64,000 nucleotides of DNA from Cupriavidus oxalaticus (GTDB lineage: Bacteria > Pseudomonadota > Gammaproteobacteria > Burkholderiales > Burkholderiaceae). The stretch lies in assembly GCF_016894385.1 (NCBI RefSeq), contig NZ_CP069811.1, positions 2,580,501-2,644,500 on the forward strand, read 5' to 3'. The notes under the pieces are model-generated. The model had not been told where the DNA came from. It saw nothing but the letters and a program-made list of their open reading frames with translations, and did no database searches. Both the position numbers and the translations under genes were made by a program. Position 1 is the first letter of the stretch. Each line of letters starts with the position of its first letter. Shown one piece after another: positions 17,940-27,494 of the stretch.

Positions 17940-20183
17940 TCAGACCCAGCCGAACAGGGCAAGGGCCATGTCGATCAGCTTGATCCCGGCGAACGGCACC
18001 AGGATGCCACCGAGTCCGTAGATCAGCAGGTTGCGGCGCAGCAGCACGGCCGCACCGAGCGGTCGGTAGACGACGCCCTTGAGGGCCAGGGGGATCAATA
18101 CGACGATAATCAGTGCATTAAAGATCACTGCCGACATGATGGCCGAGGCCGGCGTCGCCAGGCCCATGACATTGAGGAGGTCGAGCTGCGGATACGTGGT
18201 GGCAAACGCCGCCGGGATGATCGCGAAGTACTTGGCGATATCATTGGCCACGCTGAAGGTCGTCAATGACCCGCGCGTCATCAGCATCTGCTTGCCGATT
18301 TCGACGATCTCGATCAGCTTGGTCGGATTGCTGTCCAGGTCGACCATATTGCCGGCCTCCTTGGCGGCCTGCGTACCGCTGTTCATGGCCACGGCGACAT
18401 CGGCCTGCGCCAGCGCCGGGGCGTCGTTGGTGCCGTCACCGGTCATTGCTACCAGCCGCCCTTCCGCCTGGTACTGCCGGATCAGCTTGAGCTTGGCCTC
18501 CGGCGTGGCCTCGGCCAAAAAGTCATCGACGCCCGCCTCGGCGGCAATCGATGCTGCGGTCAGGCGGTTGTCGCCGGTGATCATGACCGTCTTGATGCCC
18601 ATCTTGCGCAGTTCGCCAAAGCGTTCGCGGATGCCAGTCTTGACAATGTCCTTCAACTCGATGACGCCAAGCACGCGCACCGACGCGCCGCTGGCGTCAG
18701 CCACCACCAGGGGTGTGCTGCCGGCGCGCGCCACTTCTTCCACGGCCTGCGTCACGGCATCCGGAAACTTTCCGGCACGCCCGGTCACGTAGCGACGCAC
18801 CGCATCGGCCGCGCCCTTGCGCACCTGGCGGCCAACTTTTTCGTCCGTGAGGTCCACGCCACTCATGCGGGTCTGGGCGCTGAATGGTACGAACAGAGGC
18901 GCCAGCGAGCTGATCTGCGGCGCGACGAGCCCCGGTTGCTGGCGTGCCAGCGTCACGATGCTGCGACCTTCCGGCGTTTCGTCAGCCAGCGAGGACAGCC
19001 ACGCCGCTTCGGCGAGCTGCAACAGCGACACGCCCGGCGCCGGGATGAAACGCGAGGCCTGGCGGTTACCATGAGTAATGGTGCCGGTCTTGTCGAGCAG
19101 CAGCACGTCCACATCACCCGCGGCCTCGACCGCGCGACCCGAGGTCGCGATTACGTTCGCTTCCATCATCCGGCTCATGCCTGCCACACCAATGGCCGAC
19201 AGCAGGCCACCGATGGTCGTCGGAATCAGGCAGACCAGCAGCGCCACCAGAACGGTTACGGTCACGGGTATGCCAGCCTTCGTGACCAGCACGGCGTAGA
19301 GCGAGAACGGTTGCAGCGTGGCGGTGGCCAGCAGCAGCACCAGCGTCAGGCCGACCAGCAGGATGGTCAGGGCCAGTTCGTTGGGCGTCTTCTGGCGCTT
19401 GGCCCCTTCCACCATGGTGATCATGCGGTCGATGAAGCTCTCGCCCGGATTGGTGGTGATGCGCACCACGATCCAGTCGGACAGGACGCGCGTGCCGCCA
19501 GTCACCGATGAGAAATCGCCGCCGGACTCGCGGATCACCGGTGCCGATTCGCCGGTGATGGCACTCTCGTCGACCGAAGCCACGCCGTCGATGACCTCGC
19601 CATCTCCCGGAATCATGTCGCCGGCTTCCACCAGCACCACGTCACCGCGCCGCAGCGCGGTGGCAGCCCGCGCCTCAGTGGCGCCGCCACGCTTGCCGTC
19701 CTTCAGCACGCGGGCGGTCACCGTGGTCTTCAGACCGCGCAGCGCCTCGGCCTGCTGCTTGCTGCGGCCTTCGGCGAGAGCCTCGGCAAAGTTGGCGAAC
19801 AGCACCGTGAACCACAGCCAGACCGATACCGCCAGGATAAAGCCGGCGCTCTCGCTGCCGGCAGTGGCCGCAGGCGCGAACATCGCACGCAGGAAGAGGA
19901 TTGTTGTCAGGATGCTGCCGACGTAGACCACGAACATCACTGGGTTGCGCAGCTGGTCGACCGGCGACAGTTTCCTGAAGGCAGCAACGAGCGCCGGTTT
20001 CACCAATTCCGGCGCAAACATGCTGCGCGCCGCCGGGCGATGGGGATGATGATGGTGATGGTGATGGGGAACGCTCTGCTGGCCGGCGACCGGCATACCT
20101 TGCGCCTGTACAGGGTTGGAAGCGCCAACTTCCGGCGCCTTGTTCTCGCCTTTGGCCTTAGGGGCCATTGAATCTCGTTGCAT
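17940..20183 (-). CDS. kdpB: KdpB, P-type ATPase subunit of the K+ pump
   Basis: 747 residues from the ATG with GGAGAG upstream; E. coli KdpB has 682. It has the phosphorylation site DKTGT (Asp364), the TGES loop (210-213), [10 protein letters not shown] hinge motif and the K+-pump-specific membrane segments. It hydrolyses ATP to drive K+ import through KdpA. The extra N-terminal region (1-55) is unusual: Lys/Pro-rich, then seven consecutive histidines at 40-46 plus His48. Such a stretch could bind divalent metal, but it is not known to be functional. The gene sits between kdpA and kdpC. Confidence 0.96.
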   Translation of the reverse strand: MQRDSMAPKAKGENKAPEVGASNPVQAQGMPVAGQQSVPHHHHHHHPHRPAARSMFAPELVKPALVAAFRKLSPVDQLRNPVMFVVYVGSILTTILFLRAMFAPAATAGSESAGFILAVSVWLWFTVLFANFAEALAEGRSKQQAEALRGLKTTVTARVLKDGKRGGATEARAATALRRGDVVLVEAGDMIPGDGEVIDGVASVDESAITGESAPVIRESGGDFSSVTGGTRVLSDWIVVRITTNPGESFIDRMITMVEGAKRQKTPNELALTILLVGLTLVLLLATATLQPFSLYAVLVTKAGIPVTVTVLVALLVCLIPTTIGGLLSAIGVAGMSRMMEANVIATSGRAVEAAGDVDVLLLDKTGTITHGNRQASRFIPAPGVSLLQLAEAAWLSSLADETPEGRSIVTLARQQPGLVAPQISSLAPLFVPFSAQTRMSGVDLTDEKVGRQVRKGAADAVRRYVTGRAGKFPDAVTQAVEEVARAGSTPLVVADASGASVRVLGVIELKDIVKTGIRERFGELRKMGIKTVMITGDNRLTAASIAAEAGVDDFLAEATPEAKLKLIRQYQAEGRLVAMTGDGTNDAPALAQADVAVAMNSGTQAAKEAGNMVDLDSNPTKLIEIVEIGKQMLMTRGSLTTFSVANDIAKYFAIIPAAFATTYPQLDLLNVMGLATPASAIMSAVIFNALIIVVLIPLALKGVVYRPLGAAVLLRRNLLIYGLGGILVPFAGIKLIDMALALFGWV

Positions 20184-20285
20184 GGTCTCTCCGCAATCCC
20201 CTGAAAGCGCTGACACCTGGCCTGTTCGGCTGTAGTGGTGCCAGGCGCCCAGGAATGCCTGGTATCTCTTGGTCAGTTGGTCGCC

Positions 20286-22106
20286 TTACTTGCCCGCGAT
20301 GGCCGTCGCGACGCCCTGGAGCTGCTCAGCGATCGGCCCCAGCGCGAGTGCGGGGACATAGGTTAGTGCTCCCACCAGCAGCACCGTACCCACCAGCAGC
20401 ACCACGAAGAGGGGGCCGTGCGTCGGCATCGTGCCGCCGCTCGCCGGAACGCGCTTCTTGGCCGCCAGTGAACCCGCCAGCGCAAGCACCGGGATGATGA
20501 TCCAGAAGCGACCGAGCCACATCGCGGCAGCCAGCAGCGTGTTGTAGAACGGCGTGTTCGCGGACAGGCCGGCAAAGGCGCTGCCGTTGTTGTTGGCGGC
20601 CGACGACAAGCCGTACAGGATCTCCGAGAACCCGTGTGTGCCGGGATTGAACACCCCTGCACGCCCCGCCTCAGCCATCACCACGACCGAAGTGCCAAGC
20701 AGCACCAGCAGCGGCGTGACCAGGATCGCCACCGCCGTCATCTTCATTTCGTAGGTCTCGATCTTCTTGCCGAGATACTCGGGCGTGCGGCCGATCATCA
20801 GGCCGGCGATAAACACCGCCAGCACCGCGTACACGAGCATGCCGTACAGGCCTGAGCCGACGCCGCCGAACACCACCTCGCCCAGCTGCATCAGCAGCAT
20901 CGGCACCAGGCCGCCGATGGCGGTGAACGAGTCATGCATGGCATTGACCGCGCCGCAGGATGCCGCGGTGGTGATAGTCGCGAACAAGGCCGAGGCCGCG
21001 ATGCCGAAGCGTGTTTCCTTGCTTTCCATATTGCCGCCCGCCTGCAGCAGCGAGGTGGTATGGTCGACCGGCAGGCCAGCCAGTGCGGGATTGGCCATCT
21101 GCTCGGAAAGCGCCGCCACGCACGCCATGGCAATGAAGATCACCGTCATCGATGCCAGCACCGCCACCCCCTGGCGCCGGTCCCCCACCATCTCACCGAA
21201 GGTGAAGCACAGTGCAGCGGGGATCAGGAAGATCGCCAGCATCTCGATAAAGTTGGTCAGCGGATTCGGGTTCTCGAAGGGATGCGCCGAGTTGGCATTG
21301 AAAAAGCCGCCTCCGTTGGTGCCGAGCATCTTGATGGCCTCTTGCGAAGCCACCGGGCCCATCGCAAGCGTTTGCTTGTCTGTCTTTGCAGCCTCGGTCA
21401 CCGGCTTGCCTTCGGCATCGAGCACCGGCTGCCCGGCCGCATTGACCTGGGGCTGGATGTATTCGACCGGCGTGACCAGGCTGACGTCCTTGTAGGCGTC
21501 GAAGTTCTGGATCACACCCTGGCTGGCCAACGCGAGCGCGATCACCGTGGCGATCGGCGCCAGCACGTACAAAGTGATCCGCGTCATGTCGACCCAGAAG
21601 TTGCCAATCGTGGTCGCGCTTTGCCGAGCGAAGCCGCGAATCAACGCGAACACCACCGCGATCCCGGTCGCTGCGGACAGGAAGTTCTGCACGGTGAGCG
21701 CGAGCATCTGCACCAGATAGCCCATGGTCGATTCACCGGCGTAGCCTTGCCAGTTGGTATTGGTCACAAAGCTGATCGCCGTATTGAAAGCCGAGTCGGG
21801 CGAAACGGCTCCAAAGCCTTGCGGATTGAGCGGCAACAGGCCCTGCAGGCGCTGCAGCGCGTAGACCGCGACCACACCAAGCAGGTTGAAAGCGATCACT
21901 GCGACGGTGTACTGCTGCCACCCCATCTCGGCTTCGGCTCGCACGCCGCCCAGGCGATACAGCAACCGCTCCAGCGGACGGCCCCACGCGGTCAATACGT
22001 AGCCGTTGTCCTCCACAGCGCGCCGCAGGTAGCGCCCAAGGAATGGTGCACACGCCAGGAGGATGGCGAGATACAGGATCAGCAGACCCACGAATTGCGA
22101 GGACAT
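20286..22106 (-). CDS. kdpA: KdpA, K+-translocating subunit
   Basis: 606 residues, about 50 longer than E. coli KdpA, with at least ten hydrophobic helices. The selectivity-filter loops are recognisable: [52 protein letters not shown] and [13 protein letters not shown]. It belongs to the superfamily of K+ transporters and carries K+ within KdpFABC. The extra length is in a loop around residues 215-250 ([20 protein letters not shown]), common in proteobacterial forms. The ATG overlaps the kdpF stop codon, implying translational coupling. Confidence 0.96.
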   Translation of the reverse strand: MSSQFVGLLILYLAILLACAPFLGRYLRRAVEDNGYVLTAWGRPLERLLYRLGGVRAEAEMGWQQYTVAVIAFNLLGVVAVYALQRLQGLLPLNPQGFGAVSPDSAFNTAISFVTNTNWQGYAGESTMGYLVQMLALTVQNFLSAATGIAVVFALIRGFARQSATTIGNFWVDMTRITLYVLAPIATVIALALASQGVIQNFDAYKDVSLVTPVEYIQPQVNAAGQPVLDAEGKPVTEAAKTDKQTLAMGPVASQEAIKMLGTNGGGFFNANSAHPFENPNPLTNFIEMLAIFLIPAALCFTFGEMVGDRRQGVAVLASMTVIFIAMACVAALSEQMANPALAGLPVDHTTSLLQAGGNMESKETRFGIAASALFATITTAASCGAVNAMHDSFTAIGGLVPMLLMQLGEVVFGGVGSGLYGMLVYAVLAVFIAGLMIGRTPEYLGKKIETYEMKMTAVAILVTPLLVLLGTSVVVMAEAGRAGVFNPGTHGFSEILYGLSSAANNNGSAFAGLSANTPFYNTLLAAAMWLGRFWIIIPVLALAGSLAAKKRVPASGGTMPTHGPLFVVLLVGTVLLVGALTYVPALALGPIAEQLQGVATAIAGK

Positions 22107-22195
22107 CAGAATTTCTCCGGCCGGAACAGCGCAACAAGGAGGTACACGAAGATGGCGACGGCCAGCGCGCCGCTCAGCAGGTTAGTCCAGTCCAT
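22106..22195 (-). CDS. kdpF: KdpF small membrane subunit
   Basis: 29 residues: [20 protein letters not shown] then VALFRPEKF. The single helix with the terminal FRPEKF is the KdpF signature (E. coli KdpF is also 29 residues). Its TGA shares bases with the kdpA ATG, and its ATG shares bases with the stop of the small ORF before it. KdpF stabilises the KdpABC complex. Confidence 0.93.
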   Translation of the reverse strand: MDWTNLLSGALAVAIFVYLLVALFRPEKF

Positions 22196-22305
22196 CACTG
22201 CTCCCTGTCGGACGCATTGTCCTTAGCGAGCATGACGCATAGCCCTAACAGGGCTGCGCTCAGTACAGCGAAGCCAATCAAAACGATTAGAAAGATCCCA
22301 TCCAT
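22195..22305 (-). CDS. 36-residue membrane peptide heading the kdp operon
   Basis: A small ORF with ATG preceded by GAGGTG, encoding one hydrophobic helix (MDGIFLIVLIGFAVLSAALL then GLCVMLAKDNASDREQ). Its TGA overlaps the kdpF start in a TGATG arrangement, and kdpF overlaps kdpA in the same way, so translation is probably coupled. Small membrane ORFs of different sequence are sometimes found before kdpF in other bacteria. It may be a regulatory or structural peptide of the pump or sensor. The overlap chain and ribosome-binding site argue that it is real; its function is not known. Confidence 0.75.
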   Translation of the reverse strand: MDGIFLIVLIGFAVLSAALLGLCVMLAKDNASDREQ

Positions 22306-22843
22306 GACAAAACACCTCAAAGCGATTCTTCGGCTTGCAGCTTAGCGATGGGGCGATAAAAAAAGGATATAAAGGCGATACAAAGGTATAAAAAACGCAT
22401 AAAAATCGGCTGGCGCGGACGCGAGAGACAATGAGATGTGCAGGTGAATGGTGTGCGAAATCCCATTCAGTTGAGCCGGGCAGCAATATCGGCTTTGCAG
22501 CCGCCCCTCGACCGCTTATCTTTCTGCTGTGCGGCCAAGAAGGGCAGCAACAACGGAAGTGATTAATAAAATACTTTTCTGCGACTATCTTTTAACGAAT
22601 TCTTACGGTGAACGCGACCTCGCATACGCTGGTTTCATGGGCCGTGCAGCCTGAAGAATCTTCGGGCTGTCGGCAGCCCAACCTAGGTTAATTTGACTTG
22701 CCCATAAGGGGAGCCTGATGCTTCGCAACATCGGACCAAGGGGTGGCCAGGAACGGGCATTGGGGCATGCGGTGTCGCTGCTACCAACCGTTTGACTTGC
22801 GGACGGGCCAACGTGAGCTTGAATCGCTTCAAGGGAGGCAGGG
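22306..22843. other. AT-rich divergent intergenic region, kdp / usp
   Basis: These 538 bases hold no gene I can support. The left part is the kdp control region with the tandem boxes listed separately. The right part should carry the universal-stress-protein promoter. The composition is clearly more AT-rich than the flanking genes. Confidence 0.6.
22352..22395 (-). promoter_or_regulatory. tandem 22-bp direct repeats, probable KdpE boxes
   Basis: Two adjacent 22-base units read on the minus strand as TTTTTTATACCTTTGTATCG-CC and TTTATATCCTTTTTTTATCG-CC. Each resembles the E. coli KdpE site (T-rich, TTTTTATAC then TTTTTACA). The unit length equals two helical turns, so bound KdpE dimers would lie on the same DNA face. 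They lie 47-90 bases ahead of the first kdp ORF. Confidence 0.65.
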
Positions 22844-23284
22844 ATGACCATTGTCGTGCTACCGAGTGACGGCTCGCCTTACAGCATCGCCGCGGCGAGA
22901 AGGCTGGTCTCTCCCGGTCTCTTCGAACGTCCGCTGGAAGTGCACCTGGTGCATGCGTTTCCCGAAATCAGCGGCAGGCCGCAGGCATTTTTCTCAAAGA
23001 CGCAGATCGACCAATGGGCAAACGAGGCCGCTGAAGACGCCTTCCATGCCATTCGTCCGCTGCTGAAGGCGGCCCATTGCGCCGTGAAGGAGCATCCGTG
23101 CATCGGTGAGCCGGCGCCACGGATCGTGGACATGATCCGAGCGTGCCAGGCCGACGTTGTCGTCATGGGCACGCACGGACGGGGCGCCTTCCTGTCAGCC
23201 ATCCTCGGCTCGGTTGCCGCGCGAGTGTTAGCCGCCTCCCCCGTCCCGGTCTTGCTGGTGACCAGACACGACGAGCATAGCTGA
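22844..23284 (+). CDS. universal stress protein (UspA family)
   Basis: 146 residues from an ATG with GGGAGG five bases upstream. Single Usp domain with N-terminal strand IVVLPSDGSPYS and the ATP-binding signature G-2X-G-9X-G-S (GTHGRGAFLSAILGS near residue 107). It is therefore of the ATP-binding UspFG type. It stands between the kdp operon (divergent) and the slipin gene (convergent). KdpD also carries a Usp-like domain, and in E. coli a Usp protein scaffolds KdpD with KdpE. Such a role here is inference from position. Confidence 0.92.
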   Translation: MTIVVLPSDGSPYSIAAARRLVSPGLFERPLEVHLVHAFPEISGRPQAFFSKTQIDQWANEAAEDAFHAIRPLLKAAHCAVKEHPCIGEPAPRIVDMIRACQADVVVMGTHGRGAFLSAILGSVAARVLAASPVPVLLVTRHDEHS

Positions 23285-23391
23285 GGTGCGGCCACGGCGT
23301 CACGCTTGCGCTGGACGCGGGCCCGGGAAGTGTCATGGCGAATCGCTCAAATGCTTTGGATGCGGGCCGTCCGAAGGATGCTCCGTCATGA

Positions 23392-24150
23392 CTACCCTGC
23401 GGCCCTTTCAGAAGGCAGAGTGTTGCTGATGTCGATGGGAAGCGGGAAGACAATGGTGGACTCCCGGTCGCTCGCGACCTGCGTAAGGGTCTGCATGAGC
23501 CGCAGTTGCATCGCGGCTGGCTCTTTTGCGAGCATCTGCGCCGCCGCCAACAGCTTAAGCGACGCTTGCAGTTCGCCTTCCGCGTGAATCACCTTCGCGC
23601 GCCGCTCGCGCTCTGCTTCGGCTTGTCGGGCAATTGCACGCACCATGGACTCATCGAGGTCAACACGCTTGATCTCCACGCTCGAGACCTTGATGCCCCA
23701 GGCATCGGTCTGAAGGTCAAGCACTGCCTGGAGATCGAGATTGAGGCGCTCGCGCTCGGCCAGCATCTCATCAAGTTCATGCTTGCCCAATATCGATCGG
23801 AGGGTGGTCTGCGCAAGCTGGCTGGTGGCTTCGCGGAAGTTCGCAATTTGGATGATGGCGCGTTCGGGGTCCACCACACGAAAGTAAACCACGGCATTGA
23901 CCTTGACCGAGACGTTGTCATGCGACATCAGATCTTGCGCCGGCACATCCAGCACTACCGTACGAAGGTCTACCCGCACCATTTGTTGAATCGCCGGAAT
24001 GACCAACACGAGTCCCGGTCCTTTGGCTTTCCAGAAACGCCCCAACATAAATACGACACCGCGCTCATATTCGCGCAGGACGCGGAAAGCGGAGATGAAA
24101 ATCAGCGCGATCAGGAAGATGACGCCGGCGGCCGCGAACCCTGAATCCAT
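23392..24150 (-). CDS. slipin (SPFH/band-7 stomatin-like protein)
   Basis: 252 residues from an ATG with AAGGAG seven bases upstream. N-terminal membrane helix (GFAAAGVIFLIALIFISAF), then an SPFH domain (EYERGVVFMLGRFWKAKGPG, VDLRTVVLDVPAQDLMSHDN, VKVNAVVYFRV) and the prokaryotic stomatin pattern WGIKVSSVEIKRVDLDESM, ending in a coiled coil. Slipins form oligomeric membrane scaffolds and often associate with an NfeD-type protein, which is absent here. The nearby ion transporters make a role in membrane organisation under ionic stress plausible. Confidence 0.9.
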   Translation of the reverse strand: MDSGFAAAGVIFLIALIFISAFRVLREYERGVVFMLGRFWKAKGPGLVLVIPAIQQMVRVDLRTVVLDVPAQDLMSHDNVSVKVNAVVYFRVVDPERAIIQIANFREATSQLAQTTLRSILGKHELDEMLAERERLNLDLQAVLDLQTDAWGIKVSSVEIKRVDLDESMVRAIARQAEAERERRAKVIHAEGELQASLKLLAAAQMLAKEPAAMQLRLMQTLTQVASDRESTIVFPLPIDISNTLPSERAAG

Positions 24151-24549
24151 GACCAAGCTCCTTCGATGATTGACTCCCAACTCGAATGGCACGACACACG
24201 CCAAAATCGCGGCACTTTCAGTGTAGGCGAAGCGACACACCATGCCTGGATGGGCAACGCTCGAACGTGGACGGCCTGCGCCAAAGGTACATCCGAGGGT
24301 GGCGGACCATCATCCCCTGGGCGGCAGTAGCCCCGGGGCTCAGAAGCAACCTGGCATGCATTTTGTACAGGCTATCGAATCCCGGCGCGTTTAGCAGTTG
24401 GGTGACCAAATATCAGCCCAATGCCCAGAGGTCGATTTCGTCATTCAGAAGCAGCAAGGTTGCTTCAGCTGCCGTCGTACTTGACCGCAGGAACGCGGCC
24501 CATAGGCGAAGCTCAGACTTGTCTCACCCTCACGAATCTCTCATGTACA
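24151..24549. other. non-coding stretch between slipin and the nhaA leader
   Basis: No supported gene in about 400 bases. The open frames here have no family resemblance and unusual composition. It should contain the promoters of the divergent slipin gene and of nhaA. Confidence 0.5.
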
Positions 24550-24628
24550 ATCGCCGACAGGGTGTCTGCACTGCACGTCGCAGTGAGACAGGTTAATGCG
24601 TTGGTCGGGCCGCCAACGCGAATCCTCT
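24550..24628 (+). promoter_or_regulatory. structured nhaA leader, probable nhaA-I (Li+) riboswitch
   Basis: Two hairpins lie just ahead of the NhaA start. Hairpin 1 (24564-24589) pairs GTCT/AGAC and CACTGC/GCAGTG around a 5-base loop. Hairpin 2 (24598-24619) pairs GCGTTGG/CCAACGC around TCGGGCCG, and CGAATCCTCT then runs into the ATG at 24629. The nhaA-I motif is a known class of structured RNA upstream of proteobacterial nhaA genes, reported to sense lithium. Position and fold fit; the class assignment was not tested against a covariance model. Confidence 0.6.
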
Positions 24629-26029
24629 ATGACCGTGGACCACCCCCCACCCCAACAGCAGTTGCCGCGCGCGCAGGTCCTGGCTGAAAAGGCCTTCTCG
24701 GCGCTTGAGCACTTTCTCCATATCGAAGCCGTGAGCGGCATCGTCCTGCTGGCCGCGGCAGGGATCGCGCTGCTCTGGGCGAATTCGCCAGCCGCCGAGA
24801 GCTACCACGCGCTGTGGCACACGCCGCTCTCGTTCGGTGTGGGCAGCTATCTGGTGTCACAATCCCTGCATTTCTGGATCAACGATGCCCTGATGACGAT
24901 TTTCTTTCTCGTCGTGGGGATGGAAATTCGGCGCGAGATCCATGAGGGAGCGCTCGCGAACGTGCGGCTTGCGGCCCTGCCAATGGCGGCGGCGCTTGGC
25001 GGCGTGATGGTTCCCGCGTTGCTCTACCTCGCGATGAACGCGGAGATGCCCCAGCGCCAGGGCTGGGCGGTGCCGACAGCCACCGATATCGCGTTCGCGG
25101 TCGGCGTGCTCGCGCTGCTGGGCAAGTCCATCCCTGGCAGTGTTCGTGTGTTTCTGCTCGCGCTGGCGATTATCGACGACATTGTCGCTGTCCTGATCAT
25201 CGCGGTGGCCTTCTCAGGCGGGCTGAGCTATGAGGGACTTCTCATTGCCGGCGCAGGCATTCTGATGGTCCTGGGGCTGCAATGGATCGGCGTGGGGACC
25301 GCCTATGCGTACGTCATCCCTGGCGCCATTCTGTGGCTGGGAATGCTGAAGACCGGGGCCCACCCGACGCTTGCCGGCGTCGTGCTGGGCATGATGACGC
25401 CAGTATTGCCTGGTCGCACAAGAGAGCGGCCGCTGGACATAGCCATGCATGCGCTCGACGATCTTCGCGCGCGCGCAACTGCCCCGACCCCCGAGCCGGA
25501 GCGCCTCGTGGCACCGCTTAAGCAACTCCGTCAGGCGCAGCGGGAACTGCTGCCGCCGGTGACGCGCGTGCAGATGGCACTTCATCCCTGGGTTGCCTAC
25601 CTCGTCATGCCGCTCTTTGCCCTGGCAAATGCGGGGGTAAGCATTGATGGCGTCGATCTGACTACGGGTGGATCGCAAGGCGTGATGTTGGGCGTCGTCA
25701 TGGCGCTGGTCGTAGGCAAGCCTCTCGGCATTGTGTCGGTCAGCTGGCTGGCAGTGCGGTTAGGCTGGTGCCAGCTGCCGCCCGGCGTGACGTGGCGTGG
25801 CGTATGGTTGGTTGGCCTGCTGGCCGGCATTGGTTTCACGATGTCTATTTTTATCGCGACGCTTGCCTTTGAGGAGGCCAACCTCCTTGGTGTCGCCAAG
25901 CTTGGGGTGCTCCTGGCATCAGCGACGGCCGCGGTCATTGGGCTGTGCTGGGGTTTTATCTATGCAAGGCGCCTGAAACCTGCGGCCGAGGGACGTGCCG
26001 GCGAGTCTGCTGCTACGGCCTCAGATTGA
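24629..26029 (+). CDS. nhaA: Na+(Li+)/H+ antiporter NhaA
   Basis: 466 residues. An ATG at 24596 is in frame but falls inside the leader hairpin region, so the ATG at 24629 is preferred, although no strong ribosome-binding site precedes it. The family's essential aspartates are present: [10 protein letters not shown] (Asp153) and [12 protein letters not shown] (Asp183, Asp184). About eleven hydrophobic helices are visible. The protein expels Na+ or Li+ in exchange for H+ across the inner membrane. A polar insertion of about 40 residues ([20 protein letters not shown]) and a polar C-terminal tail are longer than in E. coli. The 3' end overlaps the next gene by 35 bases. Confidence 0.95.
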   Translation: MTVDHPPPQQQLPRAQVLAEKAFSALEHFLHIEAVSGIVLLAAAGIALLWANSPAAESYHALWHTPLSFGVGSYLVSQSLHFWINDALMTIFFLVVGMEIRREIHEGALANVRLAALPMAAALGGVMVPALLYLAMNAEMPQRQGWAVPTATDIAFAVGVLALLGKSIPGSVRVFLLALAIIDDIVAVLIIAVAFSGGLSYEGLLIAGAGILMVLGLQWIGVGTAYAYVIPGAILWLGMLKTGAHPTLAGVVLGMMTPVLPGRTRERPLDIAMHALDDLRARATAPTPEPERLVAPLKQLRQAQRELLPPVTRVQMALHPWVAYLVMPLFALANAGVSIDGVDLTTGGSQGVMLGVVMALVVGKPLGIVSVSWLAVRLGWCQLPPGVTWRGVWLVGLLAGIGFTMSIFIATLAFEEANLLGVAKLGVLLASATAAVIGLCWGFIYARRLKPAAEGRAGESAATASD

Positions 26030-26588
26030 ATTGCGCAAATGCCGATTAACTCTGGCGCTGCGCGAATGGCTGCCCAGCGCCGAGGCCATACGGAGCAACC
26101 GATGGCTGCGTTGGCTCGGTCCAGCGCTGCACCACCGGCGGCTGTGGCACATAAGCCGGCGAGGACTGGCGCTGGGCATGGCGCTCGGATTCTTCTTCGG
26201 CCTGCTGATCCCGCTGGCCCAGATACCACTGAGCGCGGCCGCTGCGGTGGCGCTGCGCGCCAACGTGCCCGCCGCGGTAGCCAGCACCTTGGTGACCAAT
26301 CCGCTGACCTTCGGACCGATCTACTATGCCGCCTGGCGCGTGGGCAGCGCGATTCTTGGGGAATCGGTCGATGCTCCGCCGGCACCAGGACCAGGTGCCG
26401 CCGCACAGGACGAGCCGGCGGACGAGAGCTGTTGGCGTATGGTGTCTCGGCGACTCTTGGGCGTCGGCAAGCCCCTGCTGCTCGGGCTGGCGATCATGGC
26501 GATCGTGGTCGGGGTCACGACCTACTTCCTGGTCTCGGCGGCATGGAGGATGTCCGTGCTATGGAAACGGCATCGCCGGCGCAATTGA
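25995..26588 (+). CDS. DUF2062 membrane protein
   Basis: 197 residues from a GTG that overlaps the nhaA 3' end; a TTG about ten codons later is an alternative. The DUF2062 signature is clear: [59 protein letters not shown] and [17 protein letters not shown]. Two or three hydrophobic segments are present, the last being [20 protein letters not shown]. The family's function is unknown. Overlap with nhaA means it is probably co-expressed under control of the same leader RNA. Confidence 0.85.
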   Translation: MPASLLLRPQIELRKCRLTLALREWLPSAEAIRSNRWLRWLGPALHHRRLWHISRRGLALGMALGFFFGLLIPLAQIPLSAAAAVALRANVPAAVASTLVTNPLTFGPIYYAAWRVGSAILGESVDAPPAPGPGAAAQDEPADESCWRMVSRRLLGVGKPLLLGLAIMAIVVGVTTYFLVSAAWRMSVLWKRHRRRN

Positions 26589-26795
26589 CAGTGGTTTCTC
26601 CTGCGTGCGACGCCAGCGATCCCAAGTGCTCTTCTGCGAAGCAGGCGTACGCCTGCCAAAGTTGGCCTGGTCGGCCGACACGAGGCTGAGATGTCCGACG
26701 TGCCGCAGATGGGTGCACCCAGTCGAAACGGGAGACTGGGCGCTGCCGCAAGCGACGCTGCTCCCCCAAAGGCCGCACCGCGACGACCATGGCTG

Positions 26796-27494
26796 CTATC
26801 GCTTTTCCGTACTGCCCGCGAAGCGCTCGATTTTGCTGGTCGGCCCGGAGACGACCAGCAAGTCCCCCGGCTGGATCAAGGTGGTGGCAGTCGCATGCTC
26901 AAACTCTTCGTTCGTACGCTTGATGCCAACTACTGTGACGCCGTAATTCTCGCGTACTCGGGACGCCAACAGCGACTTGTTGTGGGTTGACGCCGGTGCA
27001 TGGATCCTCGCGATGGCAAAGCCATCGTCGAATTCGATGAAATCAATCATCCGGCCTGTGATCAAGTGCGCAACCCGCGCCCCCATATCTGCTTCCGGGT
27101 AGACGACGTGGTGAGCCCCGATGCGTTGTGCGATCTGCCCATGCTCGGCAGTAAAGGCCTTGACCCAGATGTCCTTGATCCCAAGCTCGGTCAGCGCCAT
27201 CAGGGTCATCAGGCTGGACGACATGTCCGTGCCGATTCCGACAATTGCGTGAGAGAAATCGGCCACGCCCAGCTGACGCATCACGTTCACATCAGTCGAG
27301 TCGGCCTGGATCGCACAGGTCAAGATATTCGACCAGCGCTGCACAAGATCGGCATCCTTATCGATGCCCATGACATCGTGGCCCAGGCGCACGAGCGATT
27401 GCGCCACGGAACTGCCAAAGCGTCCAAGTCCGATCACGGCGACGCTGTCGCCTGCAGAAAAGGCGAACTGCTCGGTAAACAATCTAGCCAACAA
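26796..27494 (-). CDS. ktrA: KtrA-type K+ uptake regulatory subunit (RCK)
   Basis: 232 residues starting at a TTG with GGAGGAG seven bases upstream, inside the 3' end of ktrB. The RCK_N Rossmann fold has VAVIGLGRFGSSVA, the acidic residue ending strand 2 (GIDKDADLV) and DFSHAIVGIG; an RCK_C domain follows (VVGIKRTNEEFEHATATTLI, GDLLVVSGP). KtrA forms an octameric ring that gates KtrB in response to ATP/ADP or c-di-AMP. The 11-base overlap couples its translation to ktrB. Confidence 0.92.
   Translation of the reverse strand: MLARLFTEQFAFSAGDSVAVIGLGRFGSSVAQSLVRLGHDVMGIDKDADLVQRWSNILTCAIQADSTDVNVMRQLGVADFSHAIVGIGTDMSSSLMTLMALTELGIKDIWVKAFTAEHGQIAQRIGAHHVVYPEADMGARVAHLITGRMIDFIEFDDGFAIARIHAPASTHNKSLLASRVRENYGVTVVGIKRTNEEFEHATATTLIQPGDLLVVSGPTSKIERFAGSTEKR

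Noticed and set aside
24186..24596. 136-codon plus-strand frame before nhaA
   Set aside because: It ends in the leader RNA hairpins and has no ribosome-binding site or protein-like composition.
26589..26795. Possible small zinc-finger-like peptide (RCPTCRRWVHPVETGDWALP) after the DUF2062 gene
   Set aside because: It has a CxxC pair, but the frame runs on as antisense of ktrA, has no start signal and matches no family I know.
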